A program made the translations under genes and the position numbers. A stretch of DNA of 64,000 nt, taken from Collinsella aerofaciens. GTDB lineage: Bacteria > Actinomycetota > Coriobacteriia > Coriobacteriales > Coriobacteriaceae. This document shows positions 24,956 through 34,430 of this stretch, piece after piece; position 1 is the stretch's first letter; every line of letters begins with the position of its first letter. Below the pieces are notes generated by a model. That model was not told the DNA's origin and did not search any database. It saw only the letters and a program-made list of their open reading frames with translations. The stretch spans positions 69,546 through 133,545 of the forward strand of contig NZ_JAQLFL010000008.1 of assembly GCF_028206995.1 (NCBI RefSeq), given 5' to 3'.

Positions 24956-26194
24956 ATGACAAAAGACGATAGGCAAGCGTTCGAGGTGCCCGATCGGCTC
25001 TTTGAATACGTGAGGTCGGTCGTCGACAACCGCGCGCTTGCAACGGTGCTGCTCTTTTTGCTGAGCCTGCTGCTGATTGGCATCGACAACATCGTCGGAA
25101 TCTTGGCGGTGCTGCTTGTCGGCTTTTTGCTGATCGATCGATTTGAGATCGTGTGCCGCTGCGTGGTGATTGGCGGCGCCGCGTGGGCCATGACGTTGGC
25201 GATTGGCGCCATGGCGCTCGGCGGCATCGAAGGGCCGGTGCTGTTCGATGCCGGCTTTGTATTCAACATGCTTGGCTTTGTGCTGGCGCTTGCCGCGTGC
25301 GTGCTGTTCTTGTGCGGCCGTGCCCTGTACTACCAGGGCTACGAACAGGGCGAGCAGCATGCCGATTGTGTGCTGGCCGCTCGTATTCAAGATCGCCTGA
25401 TCGATCACCCCGACACCTGGGACAACATCGACGGCGACTTCTTGGAGGTCGAGGGCGCCCTTAACCGCGTGCGTGACCGTGAGCGCAAGGTGCAGCAAGC
25501 TCTGCGTGACGAGTCGCATCGCAAGGACGATCTGGTTACGTACTTGGCACATGACCTACGCACCCCGCTTGCGAGCGTAGTGGGCTATCTTTCGCTGCTG
25601 CAAGAGGCTCCTGAGCTGCCGGTTGAGCAACGTGCGCACTTTACGGGCGTGGCTCTCGACAAGGCGCACCGGCTCGATGCGCTCATCGAAGAGTTCTTCG
25701 ATATCACGCGCTTTGACTTCCACGATATCGTGCTCACGCGCGGCTATGTTGATCTGGGGTTGCTGCTGGCTCAGGTGGCTGACGAGTTCTATCCCATCCT
25801 CAACGAGCAGCATAAGGAAGTCCAAGTTGATATTCGCGAGGACCTGACGGTGCTCGTGGATGGCGACAAGATGGCTCGCGTGTTCAACAACATCATGAAA
25901 AACGCTATTGCCTATAGCTATGAGGGCTCGACCATCACGATCGAGGCCAGACGCCGGGACGGCGGTGGCGTGCGCGTGCGCTTTATCAATCAGGGCGATC
26001 CCATCCCTGAGGCAAAGCTCAAGGTGATCTTTGAGAAGTTCTATCGCCTGGATGCGGCGCGTGCGACCAATCGCGGCGGCGCTGGACTGGGGCTTGCCAT
26101 CGCCAAGGAGATCGTATGCGCGCACGGCGGTACCGTTGCATGTGAATCGACGCCCGAACACACGATATTCACCATCGAGCTGCCCGCCGCATAG
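24956..26194 (+). CDS. Sensor histidine kinase, VanS-like
   Basis: 412-aa membrane kinase. Hydrophobic helices at about residues 24-60 and 68-125 give four likely membrane spans with little extracellular sequence. A linker helix precedes the H-box YLAHDLRTPLASVVGYL. N-box NNIMKNAIAYS and G-box GGAGLGLAIAKEIV are intact. The short extracytoplasmic part suggests intramembrane sensing of a cell-envelope signal. ATG 24956 follows TGTGAGGATC. Partner of the preceding regulator. Confidence 0.93.
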   Translation: MTKDDRQAFEVPDRLFEYVRSVVDNRALATVLLFLLSLLLIGIDNIVGILAVLLVGFLLIDRFEIVCRCVVIGGAAWAMTLAIGAMALGGIEGPVLFDAGFVFNMLGFVLALAACVLFLCGRALYYQGYEQGEQHADCVLAARIQDRLIDHPDTWDNIDGDFLEVEGALNRVRDRERKVQQALRDESHRKDDLVTYLAHDLRTPLASVVGYLSLLQEAPELPVEQRAHFTGVALDKAHRLDALIEEFFDITRFDFHDIVLTRGYVDLGLLLAQVADEFYPILNEQHKEVQVDIREDLTVLVDGDKMARVFNNIMKNAIAYSYEGSTITIEARRRDGGGVRVRFINQGDPIPEAKLKVIFEKFYRLDAARATNRGGAGLGLAIAKEIVCAHGGTVACESTPEHTIFTIELPAA

Positions 26195-26297
26195 CCAGTG
26201 TGCCCTTACAAACACTTGACAATGCGCTCACGTGCATATGAGCCGCGATTCCTACTATCGATACTGCTGAATTGATATCGATGTGGAGGTATGCGGT

Positions 26298-27173
26298 ATG
26301 ACGGCTGCTGCGGCTGTGGAGCCCACGGAGCTTGAAGAACTCATGAAAGCGCAGGCCGAGGCCGCGCGCGAGCGCGAGGTTGGGGATGCGACTCGCCCCA
26401 CGGCAGAGGATCTTGCCGCCTCGCCGACGCGTATCGATGTCGAGGGCCTCGACCTGTTCTATGGCGACCACCATGCGCTCAAGGACGTGAATATCAAGAT
26501 CCGCGACAAGCAGATCACCTCGTTCATCGGGCCTTCGGGCTGCGGAAAGTCCACGTTGCTGCGCTGCTTTAACCGCATGAACGACGGCATCAAGGATTGC
26601 CGCATCGAGGGCAAGATTGCGCTCGATGGTCAAGATATCCTGGGCGACTACGACATCTGCCGCCTTCGCCAGCGCGTGGGCATGGTGTTCCAGCGCCCCA
26701 ACCCGTTTCCCATGAGCATCTACGACAACGTCGCGTATGGTCCTCGCGGTATGGGTGTGCGCGATCGCGCTGCGCTGGATGAGCTGGTCGAGGACTCCCT
26801 TCGTCGCGCTGCGCTATGGGATGAGGTCAAGGACAAGCTCAAAGAGTCGGGTCTGGGTCTTTCGGGCGGCCAGCAGCAGCGTCTGTGCATCGCCCGCGCA
26901 CTTGCCGTGCAGCCCGACATTCTGCTGATGGACGAGCCGACCTCGGCACTCGACCCTGTGTCGACGCTGGTGGTGGAGCAGCTGGCCTGCGAGCTCAAAG
27001 AGACCTGCACGCTCATGGTCGTTACGCACAATATTCAGCAGGCGGCGCGTATCTCCGATTCGGTCGCATTCTTTTTGCTGGGTGAGCTGGTGGAGCACGC
27101 GCCCACCGCGCAACTCTTCAAGAATCCGACCGATCCGCGCACGGCGGATTATTTGACGGGACGTTTTGGCTGA
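26298..27173 (+). CDS. pstB: Phosphate ABC transporter ATP-binding protein
   Basis: ATPase of the PstSCAB phosphate importer: Walker [13 protein letters not shown]-loop region [18 protein letters not shown] (a PstB hallmark), signature [15 protein letters not shown], Walker [15 protein letters not shown]-loop VVTHN. An N-terminal extension of about 50 residues, acidic and helical, precedes the ABC fold. The GGAGG at 26285 supports ATG 26298 over GTG 26283. No pstS, pstC or pstA is adjacent; instead a PhoB/PhoR-like pair follows. Confidence 0.93.
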   Translation: MTAAAAVEPTELEELMKAQAEAAREREVGDATRPTAEDLAASPTRIDVEGLDLFYGDHHALKDVNIKIRDKQITSFIGPSGCGKSTLLRCFNRMNDGIKDCRIEGKIALDGQDILGDYDICRLRQRVGMVFQRPNPFPMSIYDNVAYGPRGMGVRDRAALDELVEDSLRRAALWDEVKDKLKESGLGLSGGQQQRLCIARALAVQPDILLMDEPTSALDPVSTLVVEQLACELKETCTLMVVTHNIQQAARISDSVAFFLLGELVEHAPTAQLFKNPTDPRTADYLTGRFG

Positions 27174-27237
27174 TACCATCTAGTAAAGGTACCTTTAGGG
27201 TTAAGATGCGGTCATGCCGGCCGCAAAGGGGTTCAAC

Positions 27238-27966
27238 ATGATCTATTACGTCGAGGACGATGACAACATCAGGGATTTGACGGTCTATGCACTGCGCAAG
27301 CAGGGGATTGAGGCCGAAGGCTTTTCGTGCGACGGTGAGTTTAAGGCTGCCGTGGCGCGACGGGTACCCGATGCCGTCCTGCTCGACATCATGCTGCCCG
27401 ATACCGATGGCTTGGCGATTATGCGTCGACTGCGTGCCGATCGCCTGACGGCGACGGTGCCCATCATGATGCTTACCGCCAAGGATACCGAGCTCGACAA
27501 GGTGATGGCGCTCGATGGCGGTGCCGACGATTACCTGACTAAGCCGTTTTCGCTCATGGAGCTTGCGAGCCGCTGCCGCGCACTGCTGCGTCGCGGCGGC
27601 ATGGTCAAGCAGGCGAGCGATGTGCTCAGCGTGGGCGACATCGTGCTCTCGCCCAGCCATCGCGAGGTGACCGTTGCCGGCGAGCCGCTTAAGCTCACCC
27701 TGCGCGAGTTCGACCTGCTCGAGTACCTCATGCGCAAGCCCGGCGTGGTTTTTACCCGCGAGTCGTTGCTGCAGAGCGTGTGGGGCTGGGACTTCGACGG
27801 CGGTTCGCGCACCGTTGACGTGCACGTGCAGACGCTTCGCCAAAAACTGGGCGAGCATGCCAGCGCCATCGAGACCGTGCGCGGCGTGGGCTACCGCATG
27901 GCCGAGCCTTCTGCCGGTGATGGTGCCGAAGGTGACGACACCGCGGCCACCGCATCGGAGGAGTAA
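27238..27966 (+). CDS. OmpR-family response regulator, PhoB-like
   Basis: 242 aa. Receiver domain with VEDDDNI, phospho-Asp in AVLLDIMLPDTDGLAI, MLTAKD and DYLTKPF. Winged-helix domain ends in DVHVQTLRQKLGEHA and GVGYRM. A Gly/Asp/Ala-rich tail of about 20 residues follows. GCAAAGGGG precedes ATG 27238; an in-frame ATG at 27214 has no site. Its place after pstB and before a PhoR-like kinase suggests phosphate control (inference). Confidence 0.9.
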   Translation: MIYYVEDDDNIRDLTVYALRKQGIEAEGFSCDGEFKAAVARRVPDAVLLDIMLPDTDGLAIMRRLRADRLTATVPIMMLTAKDTELDKVMALDGGADDYLTKPFSLMELASRCRALLRRGGMVKQASDVLSVGDIVLSPSHREVTVAGEPLKLTLREFDLLEYLMRKPGVVFTRESLLQSVWGWDFDGGSRTVDVHVQTLRQKLGEHASAIETVRGVGYRMAEPSAGDGAEGDDTAATASEE

Positions 27967-27969
27967 CCC

Positions 27970-29394
27970 GTGGTCTTCGCCCCCCAGGGAAAACATACGC
28001 TGTCGCACCGCGTTTTTGTGACGATCTTTGTCTGCGCCATGGCGGTTATCGTGGCGTTTACGGTGCTGGGTGCGTTCTTTGTGCAAAACACCTTGGCGGA
28101 TGCCACGAGTACCAATCTGGCGCAGGAAACCGAGCTCATTGCTGCCGCTCTCGACGAACAGCAGGAGCCCATCCCGTTCTTGCGTAGCCTTGATCGCGAG
28201 GACTTGCGAATCACGCTGATTAACAAGGATGGATCGGTTGCCTACGACAACGAGGCGTCGCCTTCCGCACTGCCCAACCATGGCGATCGCCCCGAGGTCA
28301 TCGAGGCCTTTGAGAGTGGTTTGGGTTCCGCGGAGCGCGCAAGCTCTACGCTCGACGAGATTATGCTGTATCGCGCCGTCGCCCTTGATAACGGCCAGGT
28401 TGTCCGCTTGGCGCAGGCCCAGCCTGGCGTTACGGCGATTTTGCTGTCGATGGTGGCGCCGATGCTGCTTATCGCAGCAGCGGGTGCGGTACTCTCGTTT
28501 TTTATGGCGCGCCGCGAGTCCCGTGCCATCATCGCGCCGTTGCAAGAGGTGGATTTGGACCACCCACGCCGTAGCTATGAGCACGCCTATGCCGAGATGG
28601 TCCCCATGCTTGAGCGTATCGAGTCGCAGCGCCAGGAACTCAAGCGCCAAATGGCGGTGCTAGCGGACAACGACCGTATGCGCCGCGAGTTCACGGCGAA
28701 TATCACCCATGAGCTCAAGACGCCGCTTACGGCGATTTCGGGCTATGCCGAGCTCATCGCAAACGGCATGGTCGAGGGCGAGGGCGACCTGCGCAACTTT
28801 GGCGGTCGCATCTATCGTGAGGCGGGCCGCTTGGCAGCGCTTGTCAACGATATCCTTACGCTGTCTAACTTGGACGAGGCCGAGCGTGCAACTGAGGGCG
28901 AGGCGGTGCCCATTGGTTCCACGGAGCCTATTGAGCTCTCGCGTGCCATCTACGCGGTTGAGCAGCGTCTTGAACAGGTCGCCCGTCAAGCGAATGTGAC
29001 GATAAGTCATGAGACCAAGCCTGTGGTCATCGAAGGCGTGTCGCGCTTGATTGACGAGCTCATCTATAATCTGGCGAGCAACGCCATCCGCTACAATCGA
29101 CCCGGCGGTGCGGTTACGCTGCAGTGCGGCACCAACGACGAAGGCCATCCGTTCCTTGCGGTCGCCGACACGGGAATCGGTATCGCGCCTGAAGAACAGG
29201 GCAAGGTATTTGAGCGGTTCTATCGCGTGGACAAGAGTAGGTCCAAGGCGCGCGGCGGAACCGGTCTGGGGCTTGCAATTGTCAAGCATGCGGCCCTGTA
29301 TCATCACGCCACGCTCGATCTGTCGAGCGAGTTGGGCGTGGGAACCACCATTACGGTGACGTTTCCCATACGGCAGGACGAGCCATTCGCATAG
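27970..29394 (+). CDS. Sensor histidine kinase, PhoR-like
   Basis: 474 aa. First membrane helix at about residues 14-42; extracytoplasmic domain about 43-155 (DREDLRITLINKDGSVAYD is a PAS/CACHE-like strand pattern); second helix about 157-178. H-box FTANITHELKTPLTAISGYAEL, N-box YNLASNAIRYN, G1 VADTGIGI and G2 GGTGLGLAIVKHAA are intact. GTG start 3 bp after the regulator stop, with GGAGGAGTAA serving as ribosome site. Confidence 0.93.
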   Translation: MVFAPQGKHTLSHRVFVTIFVCAMAVIVAFTVLGAFFVQNTLADATSTNLAQETELIAAALDEQQEPIPFLRSLDREDLRITLINKDGSVAYDNEASPSALPNHGDRPEVIEAFESGLGSAERASSTLDEIMLYRAVALDNGQVVRLAQAQPGVTAILLSMVAPMLLIAAAGAVLSFFMARRESRAIIAPLQEVDLDHPRRSYEHAYAEMVPMLERIESQRQELKRQMAVLADNDRMRREFTANITHELKTPLTAISGYAELIANGMVEGEGDLRNFGGRIYREAGRLAALVNDILTLSNLDEAERATEGEAVPIGSTEPIELSRAIYAVEQRLEQVARQANVTISHETKPVVIEGVSRLIDELIYNLASNAIRYNRPGGAVTLQCGTNDEGHPFLAVADTGIGIAPEEQGKVFERFYRVDKSRSKARGGTGLGLAIVKHAALYHHATLDLSSELGVGTTITVTFPIRQDEPFA

Positions 29395-29589
29395 CGATAC
29401 AACATAGATATTGATGCAGACGCCGCATTTGACTTTCGGGTGCGGCGTTGTTGTGCAATTTTACGATTGCTTCCGACATTTTTACAGGAGAGCCTGTTTC
29501 TTGTGTATAGAGTTTGGTCTCGGTAAAAAGATGCGATAACATACGGACAGTTTTGTCAATCCGAACTGGGGAAATGAAAGGCAAGCTGC

Positions 29590-30246
29590 ATGACCCTTCT
29601 CGAACTGTTCCAGCTGCTGAAGAAGCACCTCAAGCTGGTCATCACCCTTCCGGTGGTCTGCGCGATCGCCATGGGCATCGTGTCCTTCGTTGCGATGGAC
29701 AACACCTATACCGCGACGACGAGCATGTACATTCTCGCCAAGACCGACGATAGCGGTCAGATGAGCTACAACGATCTCTCGGCGAGTCAGATGCTTTCCA
29801 ACGATATCGCCACGCTGCTGGATAGCGATAGCGTTAAGAGCGGCGCAGCCAATGAACTGGGCCTCACTGATCTGGATGACTACAAGGTGTCTGTTTCCTC
29901 CGAGACCACCACGCGTGTCATTACGCTTTCGGTTACCGGCACCGATGCCAAGGAGACGGCTAAGGTCGCAAAGGCCATGGCCAGCTCGGTGAGTACGGTC
30001 GCTCAGAACGTCGGCGCTGCCCAGAGCATCAACGTTATCGACGAGGCTAAGACCCCCGAAGCCCCCAGCGGCCCCAAGCGCACGCTGTATATTGCCGTCG
30101 CGTTCCTCGCCGGTATCTTTATCGCAGTCGCCTATGTCGTTTTGGCAGACATGCTCAATACCCGCATCCGCGGTGCCGAAGAGGCAGAAGAGCTCCTGGG
30201 CATTCCCGTTGTTGGCCGAATTCCGGCTATGAAAGGTGGTAAATAG
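29590..30246 (+). CDS. Wzz/YveK-type polysaccharide chain-length or kinase-modulator protein
   Basis: 218-aa membrane protein: helix at about residues 17-37, extracytoplasmic helical domain with NTYTATTSMYILAK, and second helix at about 161-184. The proline-rich motif before it (EAPSGPKRT) is the Wzz hallmark. Cytoplasmic tail ends in LLGIPVVGRIPAMKGGK. In Gram-positives this protein activates the adjacent tyrosine kinase (CpsC/CpsD, YveK/YveL). It is 2 bp upstream of that kinase gene. Confidence 0.9.
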   Translation: MTLLELFQLLKKHLKLVITLPVVCAIAMGIVSFVAMDNTYTATTSMYILAKTDDSGQMSYNDLSASQMLSNDIATLLDSDSVKSGAANELGLTDLDDYKVSVSSETTTRVITLSVTGTDAKETAKVAKAMASSVSTVAQNVGAAQSINVIDEAKTPEAPSGPKRTLYIAVAFLAGIFIAVAYVVLADMLNTRIRGAEEAEELLGIPVVGRIPAMKGGK

Positions 30247-30248
30247 GC

Positions 30249-30986
30249 ATGGCTAAGGCAAAGAACACCGACAAGCTCGTTGTACAGAATGCCGCCAAGA
30301 CCCTTCTGGCCAACATCCGCTTTGCGAGCGTGGACGACCCCATCCGCACCATCACCGTTACCTCCTCGATTCCCAACGAGGGCAAGTCTACGGTTTCCAT
30401 TAACCTTGCTCAGGCAATCGCCACGAGCGGCAAGTCCGTGCTTCTGGTCGAGGCCGATATGCGCCGCAGGTCCCTTTCCGATATGCTCGGCGTTCGTTCG
30501 CGCGGCGGACTCTATGCGGTCCTTTCCGAGCAGATCTCCATTGACCAGGCAATTGTCGAGACGGGTCAGAAGAACTTCTACTTCCTCGATGCCGAGCCGC
30601 ATATTCCCAATCCTGCCGACATCATCGTCTCTCACCGCTTTGCCAAGCTGGTAAAGGCGCTGTCCGCCAAGTTCCAGTACGTCATCTTTGATGCTCCCCC
30701 GGTCGGCACCTTCATCGATGCTGCCGAGATTGCCAGCCTGACCGACGGCACGCTGTTCGTGGTGCGTGAGGATTTCACCAAGCGCGAGGAGGCGCTCAAC
30801 GCCATCGGTCAGCTTAAAAAGTCCGAGAAGGTCAAGCTCATCGGTACCGTTATGAACTACTGCGAGACCGAGACCAGCGAGTACTACTACTCCTACTACA
30901 CCAAGGACGGTAAGAAGGTGAAGAAGGGCTCCGACGATCAGGGGACTTCCAAAAAGGGCATCTTCACCAACCGAGCAAACGTTTAG
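30249..30986 (+). CDS. CpsD/CapB-type bacterial tyrosine kinase
   Basis: 245-aa BY-kinase. Walker A SIPNEGKSTVSINLAQ, Walker A' VLLVEADMRRR, Walker B-type VIFDAPPVGTFIDAA. The C terminus carries a tyrosine cluster SEYYYSYYTKDGKK, the autophosphorylation site. It works with the Wzz-like protein to control exopolysaccharide assembly. No glycosyltransferase genes are in the window, so the biosynthetic genes are elsewhere. Confidence 0.93.
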   Translation: MAKAKNTDKLVVQNAAKTLLANIRFASVDDPIRTITVTSSIPNEGKSTVSINLAQAIATSGKSVLLVEADMRRRSLSDMLGVRSRGGLYAVLSEQISIDQAIVETGQKNFYFLDAEPHIPNPADIIVSHRFAKLVKALSAKFQYVIFDAPPVGTFIDAAEIASLTDGTLFVVREDFTKREEALNAIGQLKKSEKVKLIGTVMNYCETETSEYYYSYYTKDGKKVKKGSDDQGTSKKGIFTNRANV

Positions 30987-31003
30987 TTGATTAAGGCTGA
31001 CCT

Positions 31004-31654
31004 ATGCGTGACATTCATTGCCATATCTTGCCGGGTGTAGACGACGGCGCCGCCGATCTCGATGAGAGCTTGGCGATGCTCGAGGCTGCCAAGCGGGCTG
31101 GTGTAACCAGAATTGTTTGCACTCCTCACTGCCGTGATCCCTATTTTGATTACGACAAGATGTGGGATGCCTTTGAGCTGCTGCGCGATAACGCTGACGG
31201 TTTTCCGCTCCAGATGGGCTTCGAGGTCAACCATCGAAAGCTCGTTGAGCTTGGTATCGATGCCGCGGAGCACTTGCATTTCGATGGGACCAACGAGTTT
31301 CTGCTCGAGCTTTCGACGCATGCCGATGCGTATGCGTTTAGAGAGTACGAGAACACGATTTACGATTTGCAGTGCCGTGGCTACCAGGTGATCATCGCTC
31401 ATCCTGAGCGCTATCGTGCGGTTCAAAAGGATGTAAGCGTGGCGGAGCGCCTGGTCGATATGGGCTGCAAGCTGCAGGCTTCGGCGGACTTTATTGCCGG
31501 CGGTCGCTTTGGTCGCGAGAAAAAGCCGGCACAGCGCCTGTTCGATCAGAACCTGTACAGCTTCATCGCGAGCGATGCCCATAACGTGGGTCATTACGAT
31601 TGCCTGGCGAAGGCTCGCGCGAAGTTTAGCGTGCGCGGAGCTCATTTTCGCTAA
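31004..31654 (+). CDS. CpsB/YwqE-type PHP tyrosine-protein phosphatase
   Basis: 216-aa metal-dependent phosphatase of the PHP fold. Ligands in RDIHCHILPGVDDGA, VCTPHCRDPYF, FEVNHR, IIAHPERYRAV and FIASDAHNVGHYD. It reverses phosphorylation by the adjacent kinase. The trio Wzz-kinase-phosphatase is contiguous and likely one operon. At 216 aa it is slightly shorter than characterised relatives. Confidence 0.92.
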   Translation: MRDIHCHILPGVDDGAADLDESLAMLEAAKRAGVTRIVCTPHCRDPYFDYDKMWDAFELLRDNADGFPLQMGFEVNHRKLVELGIDAAEHLHFDGTNEFLLELSTHADAYAFREYENTIYDLQCRGYQVIIAHPERYRAVQKDVSVAERLVDMGCKLQASADFIAGGRFGREKKPAQRLFDQNLYSFIASDAHNVGHYDCLAKARAKFSVRGAHFR

Positions 31655-31693
31655 AATCTGTCCCTAACGTTCGCATTGAATGAAAGGGCAGCC

Positions 31694-32194
31694 ATGGATA
31701 TCCAACTTAAGACGGGATGCTTTGATGACGCGGCGTTGGTGCGCCGCGTCATTTTTATGGACGAGCAGGGCTACGAGAATGAGTTCGACGCTATCGACGA
31801 GGATCCGAACTGCATTCATGTGACGCTCTATGTAGACGGCGAGCTTGCCGGTTGCTCGCGCGTGTTTCCCGAAGAGCTTGAGCACGCGGCTGACGCAGAG
31901 GCTCCGGTGTCGCCGGCGTGCGACTTGGACGAAGGTGTCGCGGCGGGGGAGACCTACATTATGGGGCGCGTGGCCGTGCTGCCGAGCATGCGCCGTCGCG
32001 GTTTGGCGAGCAAGATTGTCGAGGCCAGTGATACGTGCGCGCGTGATGCCGGCGCCAAGCTCATTAAGCTGCATGCTCAGGAATACGTGCTGCCGCTCTA
32101 TGCCAAGGCGGGCTACACGCAGATTGCCCCGGTGGACTACGAAGACGAGGGCCAGCCTCATGCCTGGATGGCCAAGCGCGTAGATGGCAGATAG
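31694..32194 (+). CDS. GNAT family N-acetyltransferase
   Basis: 166-aa acetyl-CoA-dependent acyltransferase. The acetyl-CoA pyrophosphate loop is in RVAVLPSMRRRGLASKIVEA; the next strand is AKLIKLHAQEYVLPLYAKAGY (ElaA-like). MDEQGYENEFDAIDEDPNCIHV resembles the ElaA N-terminal region. Substrate unknown. AAAGGG precedes ATG 31694 by 6 bases. Confidence 0.88.
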   Translation: MDIQLKTGCFDDAALVRRVIFMDEQGYENEFDAIDEDPNCIHVTLYVDGELAGCSRVFPEELEHAADAEAPVSPACDLDEGVAAGETYIMGRVAVLPSMRRRGLASKIVEASDTCARDAGAKLIKLHAQEYVLPLYAKAGYTQIAPVDYEDEGQPHAWMAKRVDGR

Positions 32195-32341
32195 GAACGT
32201 TCCTTTCCTGCCGGCAGTTGGGGACACTCCTTGGCAATTGGCGCATCAGAGCGCTCGGACATACAGTTTTTCGATTCCGTATGTATATATGCGCGTTAAT
32301 GGGTTATAAAATCTAAGTCTGAACATAGCAGGTCTGCGATG

Positions 32342-32367
32342 CGGCTCGGGCGACCGAGCCGTTTTTG
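32342..32367 (+). terminator. Hairpin-T5 between the GNAT gene and htpG
   Basis: CGGCTCGG-GCGA-CCGAGCCG followed by TTTTT, ending 30 bp before htpG. A TTATAA box at 32304 lies upstream of it, so it could be the GNAT terminator or an attenuator in the htpG leader. Confidence 0.6.
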
Positions 32368-32396
32368 CGGACAGGGGTAGCGCGAAAGGACTGCAC

Positions 32397-34421
32397 ATGC
32401 GTCAATTTAAGACCGAGAGCAAAAAACTGCTCGACCTCATGATCAACTCCATCTACACCAATAAAGAAATCTTCCTGCGCGAGCTTATCTCTAACGCGAG
32501 CGACGCCGTCGACAAGCTCAACTTTAAGAGCCTGCAGGACCCGAGCGTCAAGATCGACCAGGGCGACCTGGCCATTCGCGTCTCCTTTGATAAAGACGCC
32601 CGCACCATTACCATCTCGGATAACGGCATTGGCATGACCGCCGAGGAGCTGGAGCGCAATCTGGGCACCATCGCCCATTCCGGCTCCGAGGAGTTTAAGA
32701 CCGAGAACGCCGAGCAGCAGGGCTCCGATGTCGACATCATCGGTCAGTTTGGCGTGGGCTTCTACTCGGCTTTTATGGTCGCCAGCCATGTGAAGGTCGT
32801 CAGCCGCGCCTACGGCGAGGATGTCGCCCATGTGTGGGAATCCGACGGTCTTGAGGGCTACACCATCGAGGACGGCGAGCGCGCCGAGCACGGTACCGAT
32901 GTCATCCTGACGCTGCGCGAGAACGAGAAGCTCGATGCCGACGGCGAGGCCGAGACCTACGATCGCTTCCTGACCGAGTGGGGTCTCAAGAGCCTGATTC
33001 AGCAGTACAGTAACTATGTGCGTTACCCGATCCAGATGATGGTGTCCAAGAGCCGCCAGAAACCCAAGCCCGAGGACGCCGGCGACGATTACAAGCCCGA
33101 GTACGAGGACTACCAGGAGCTCGAGACCGTCAATTCCATGACACCGATCTGGAAGAAGCACAGCTCCGATGTCGAGCAGAAGGACTACGACGAGTTCTAC
33201 AAGTCCACGTTCCACGACTTTGACGATCCTGCGCGCACCATCAGCTTCCACGCCGAGGGCACGCTCGAGTATGACGCCCTGCTGTTTGTGCCGGGACGCG
33301 CGCCGTTCGATCTGTACAGCAAGGACTACGAGAAGGGTCTGGCGCTCTACAGCTCCAACGTCCTGATCATGGAGAAGTGCGACGACCTGCTGCCCGACTA
33401 CTACAACTTTGTCCGCGGCGTCGTGGATTCCGCCGACGTGTCGCTCAACATCTCGCGCGAGACGTTGCAGCAGAACCGTCAGCTCAAGGCCATCGCCAAG
33501 CGTGTGGAAAAGAAGATTACCGCCGACCTTGAGGATATGCGTGACAACGACCGCGAGGCCTACGAGAAGTTCTTTGAGAACTTTGGCCGCGGTCTTAAGT
33601 ACGGCATCTACTCGAGCTATGGCATGAAGGCCGATGAGCTCGCCGATCTGTTGCTGTTCTGGTCTGCCAAGGAACAGAAGATGATTACCCTGGCCGAGTA
33701 TGCCAAGGGCATGCCCGAGGATCAGAAGGCCATCTACTACGCCGCCGGCGACTCGCGTGAGCGCTTGGCCAAGATGCCCGTGGTAAAGGGCGTGCTCGAC
33801 CGCGGCTATGACGTGCTGCTGCTGACGCAGGACGTGGATGAGTTCACCTTCCAGGCTATGCGTGAGTACGTTGCCGCCGATATGCCCAAGATCTACGAGG
33901 ACGATGCCGCCCGCGAGGCTGCCGAAAAGGCCGTGGCCGATGGTGCCGAGCCCGAGGTTGAGGATCGTCACCTGGAGCTCAAGAACGTCGCAACCGGTGA
34001 TCTTGACCTGGCGACCGAGGACGAGAAAAAGGAGGCCGAGGACGCCACCAAGGAGAACGAGGACCTCTTTAACGCCATGAAGGAGGCACTCGGCGACAAG
34101 GTCGAGAAGGTTGCCGTCTCCGCGCGCCTGACCGATGCCCCCGCTTGCATCACCACCGAGGGCCCGCTTTCGCTTGAGATGGAGAAGGTGCTCCAGAAGG
34201 GACCCGAGGGCGCGCCCGACGGTATGCCCAAGAGCCAGCGCGTGCTCGAGCTCAACGCCAAGCACCCGGTCTTTGCCAAGCTCGTCGCTGCTCAGAAGGC
34301 GGGCGACACTGACAAGATCAAGCAGTACTCAGGCTTGCTCTACGATCAGGCCCTGCTGGTCGAGGGCATCCTCCCCGAGGACCCCGTGGCCTTCGCGGCG
34401 GCTGTTTGCAACTTGATGTAG
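32397..34421 (+). CDS. htpG: Molecular chaperone HtpG (Hsp90)
   Basis: GHKL ATPase chaperone. N domain motifs LDLMINSIYTNKEIFLRELI, ISDNGIGMTAEEL and GQFGVGFYSAFMVA. The middle domain has NISRETLQQNRQLKAI. At 674 aa it is longer than E. coli HtpG (624); the extra length includes an acidic linker at about 530-565 (EDEKKEAEDATKENEDLF). AAAGGA precedes the ATG. No CIRCE element is seen upstream. Confidence 0.96.
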   Translation: MRQFKTESKKLLDLMINSIYTNKEIFLRELISNASDAVDKLNFKSLQDPSVKIDQGDLAIRVSFDKDARTITISDNGIGMTAEELERNLGTIAHSGSEEFKTENAEQQGSDVDIIGQFGVGFYSAFMVASHVKVVSRAYGEDVAHVWESDGLEGYTIEDGERAEHGTDVILTLRENEKLDADGEAETYDRFLTEWGLKSLIQQYSNYVRYPIQMMVSKSRQKPKPEDAGDDYKPEYEDYQELETVNSMTPIWKKHSSDVEQKDYDEFYKSTFHDFDDPARTISFHAEGTLEYDALLFVPGRAPFDLYSKDYEKGLALYSSNVLIMEKCDDLLPDYYNFVRGVVDSADVSLNISRETLQQNRQLKAIAKRVEKKITADLEDMRDNDREAYEKFFENFGRGLKYGIYSSYGMKADELADLLLFWSAKEQKMITLAEYAKGMPEDQKAIYYAAGDSRERLAKMPVVKGVLDRGYDVLLLTQDVDEFTFQAMREYVAADMPKIYEDDAAREAAEKAVADGAEPEVEDRHLELKNVATGDLDLATEDEKKEAEDATKENEDLFNAMKEALGDKVEKVAVSARLTDAPACITTEGPLSLEMEKVLQKGPEGAPDGMPKSQRVLELNAKHPVFAKLVAAQKAGDTDKIKQYSGLLYDQALLVEGILPEDPVAFAAAVCNLM

Positions 34422-34430
34422 TTAGGTAGT

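Noticed and set aside
32313-34265. 650-codon minus-strand open frame
   Set aside because: Shadow of htpG.
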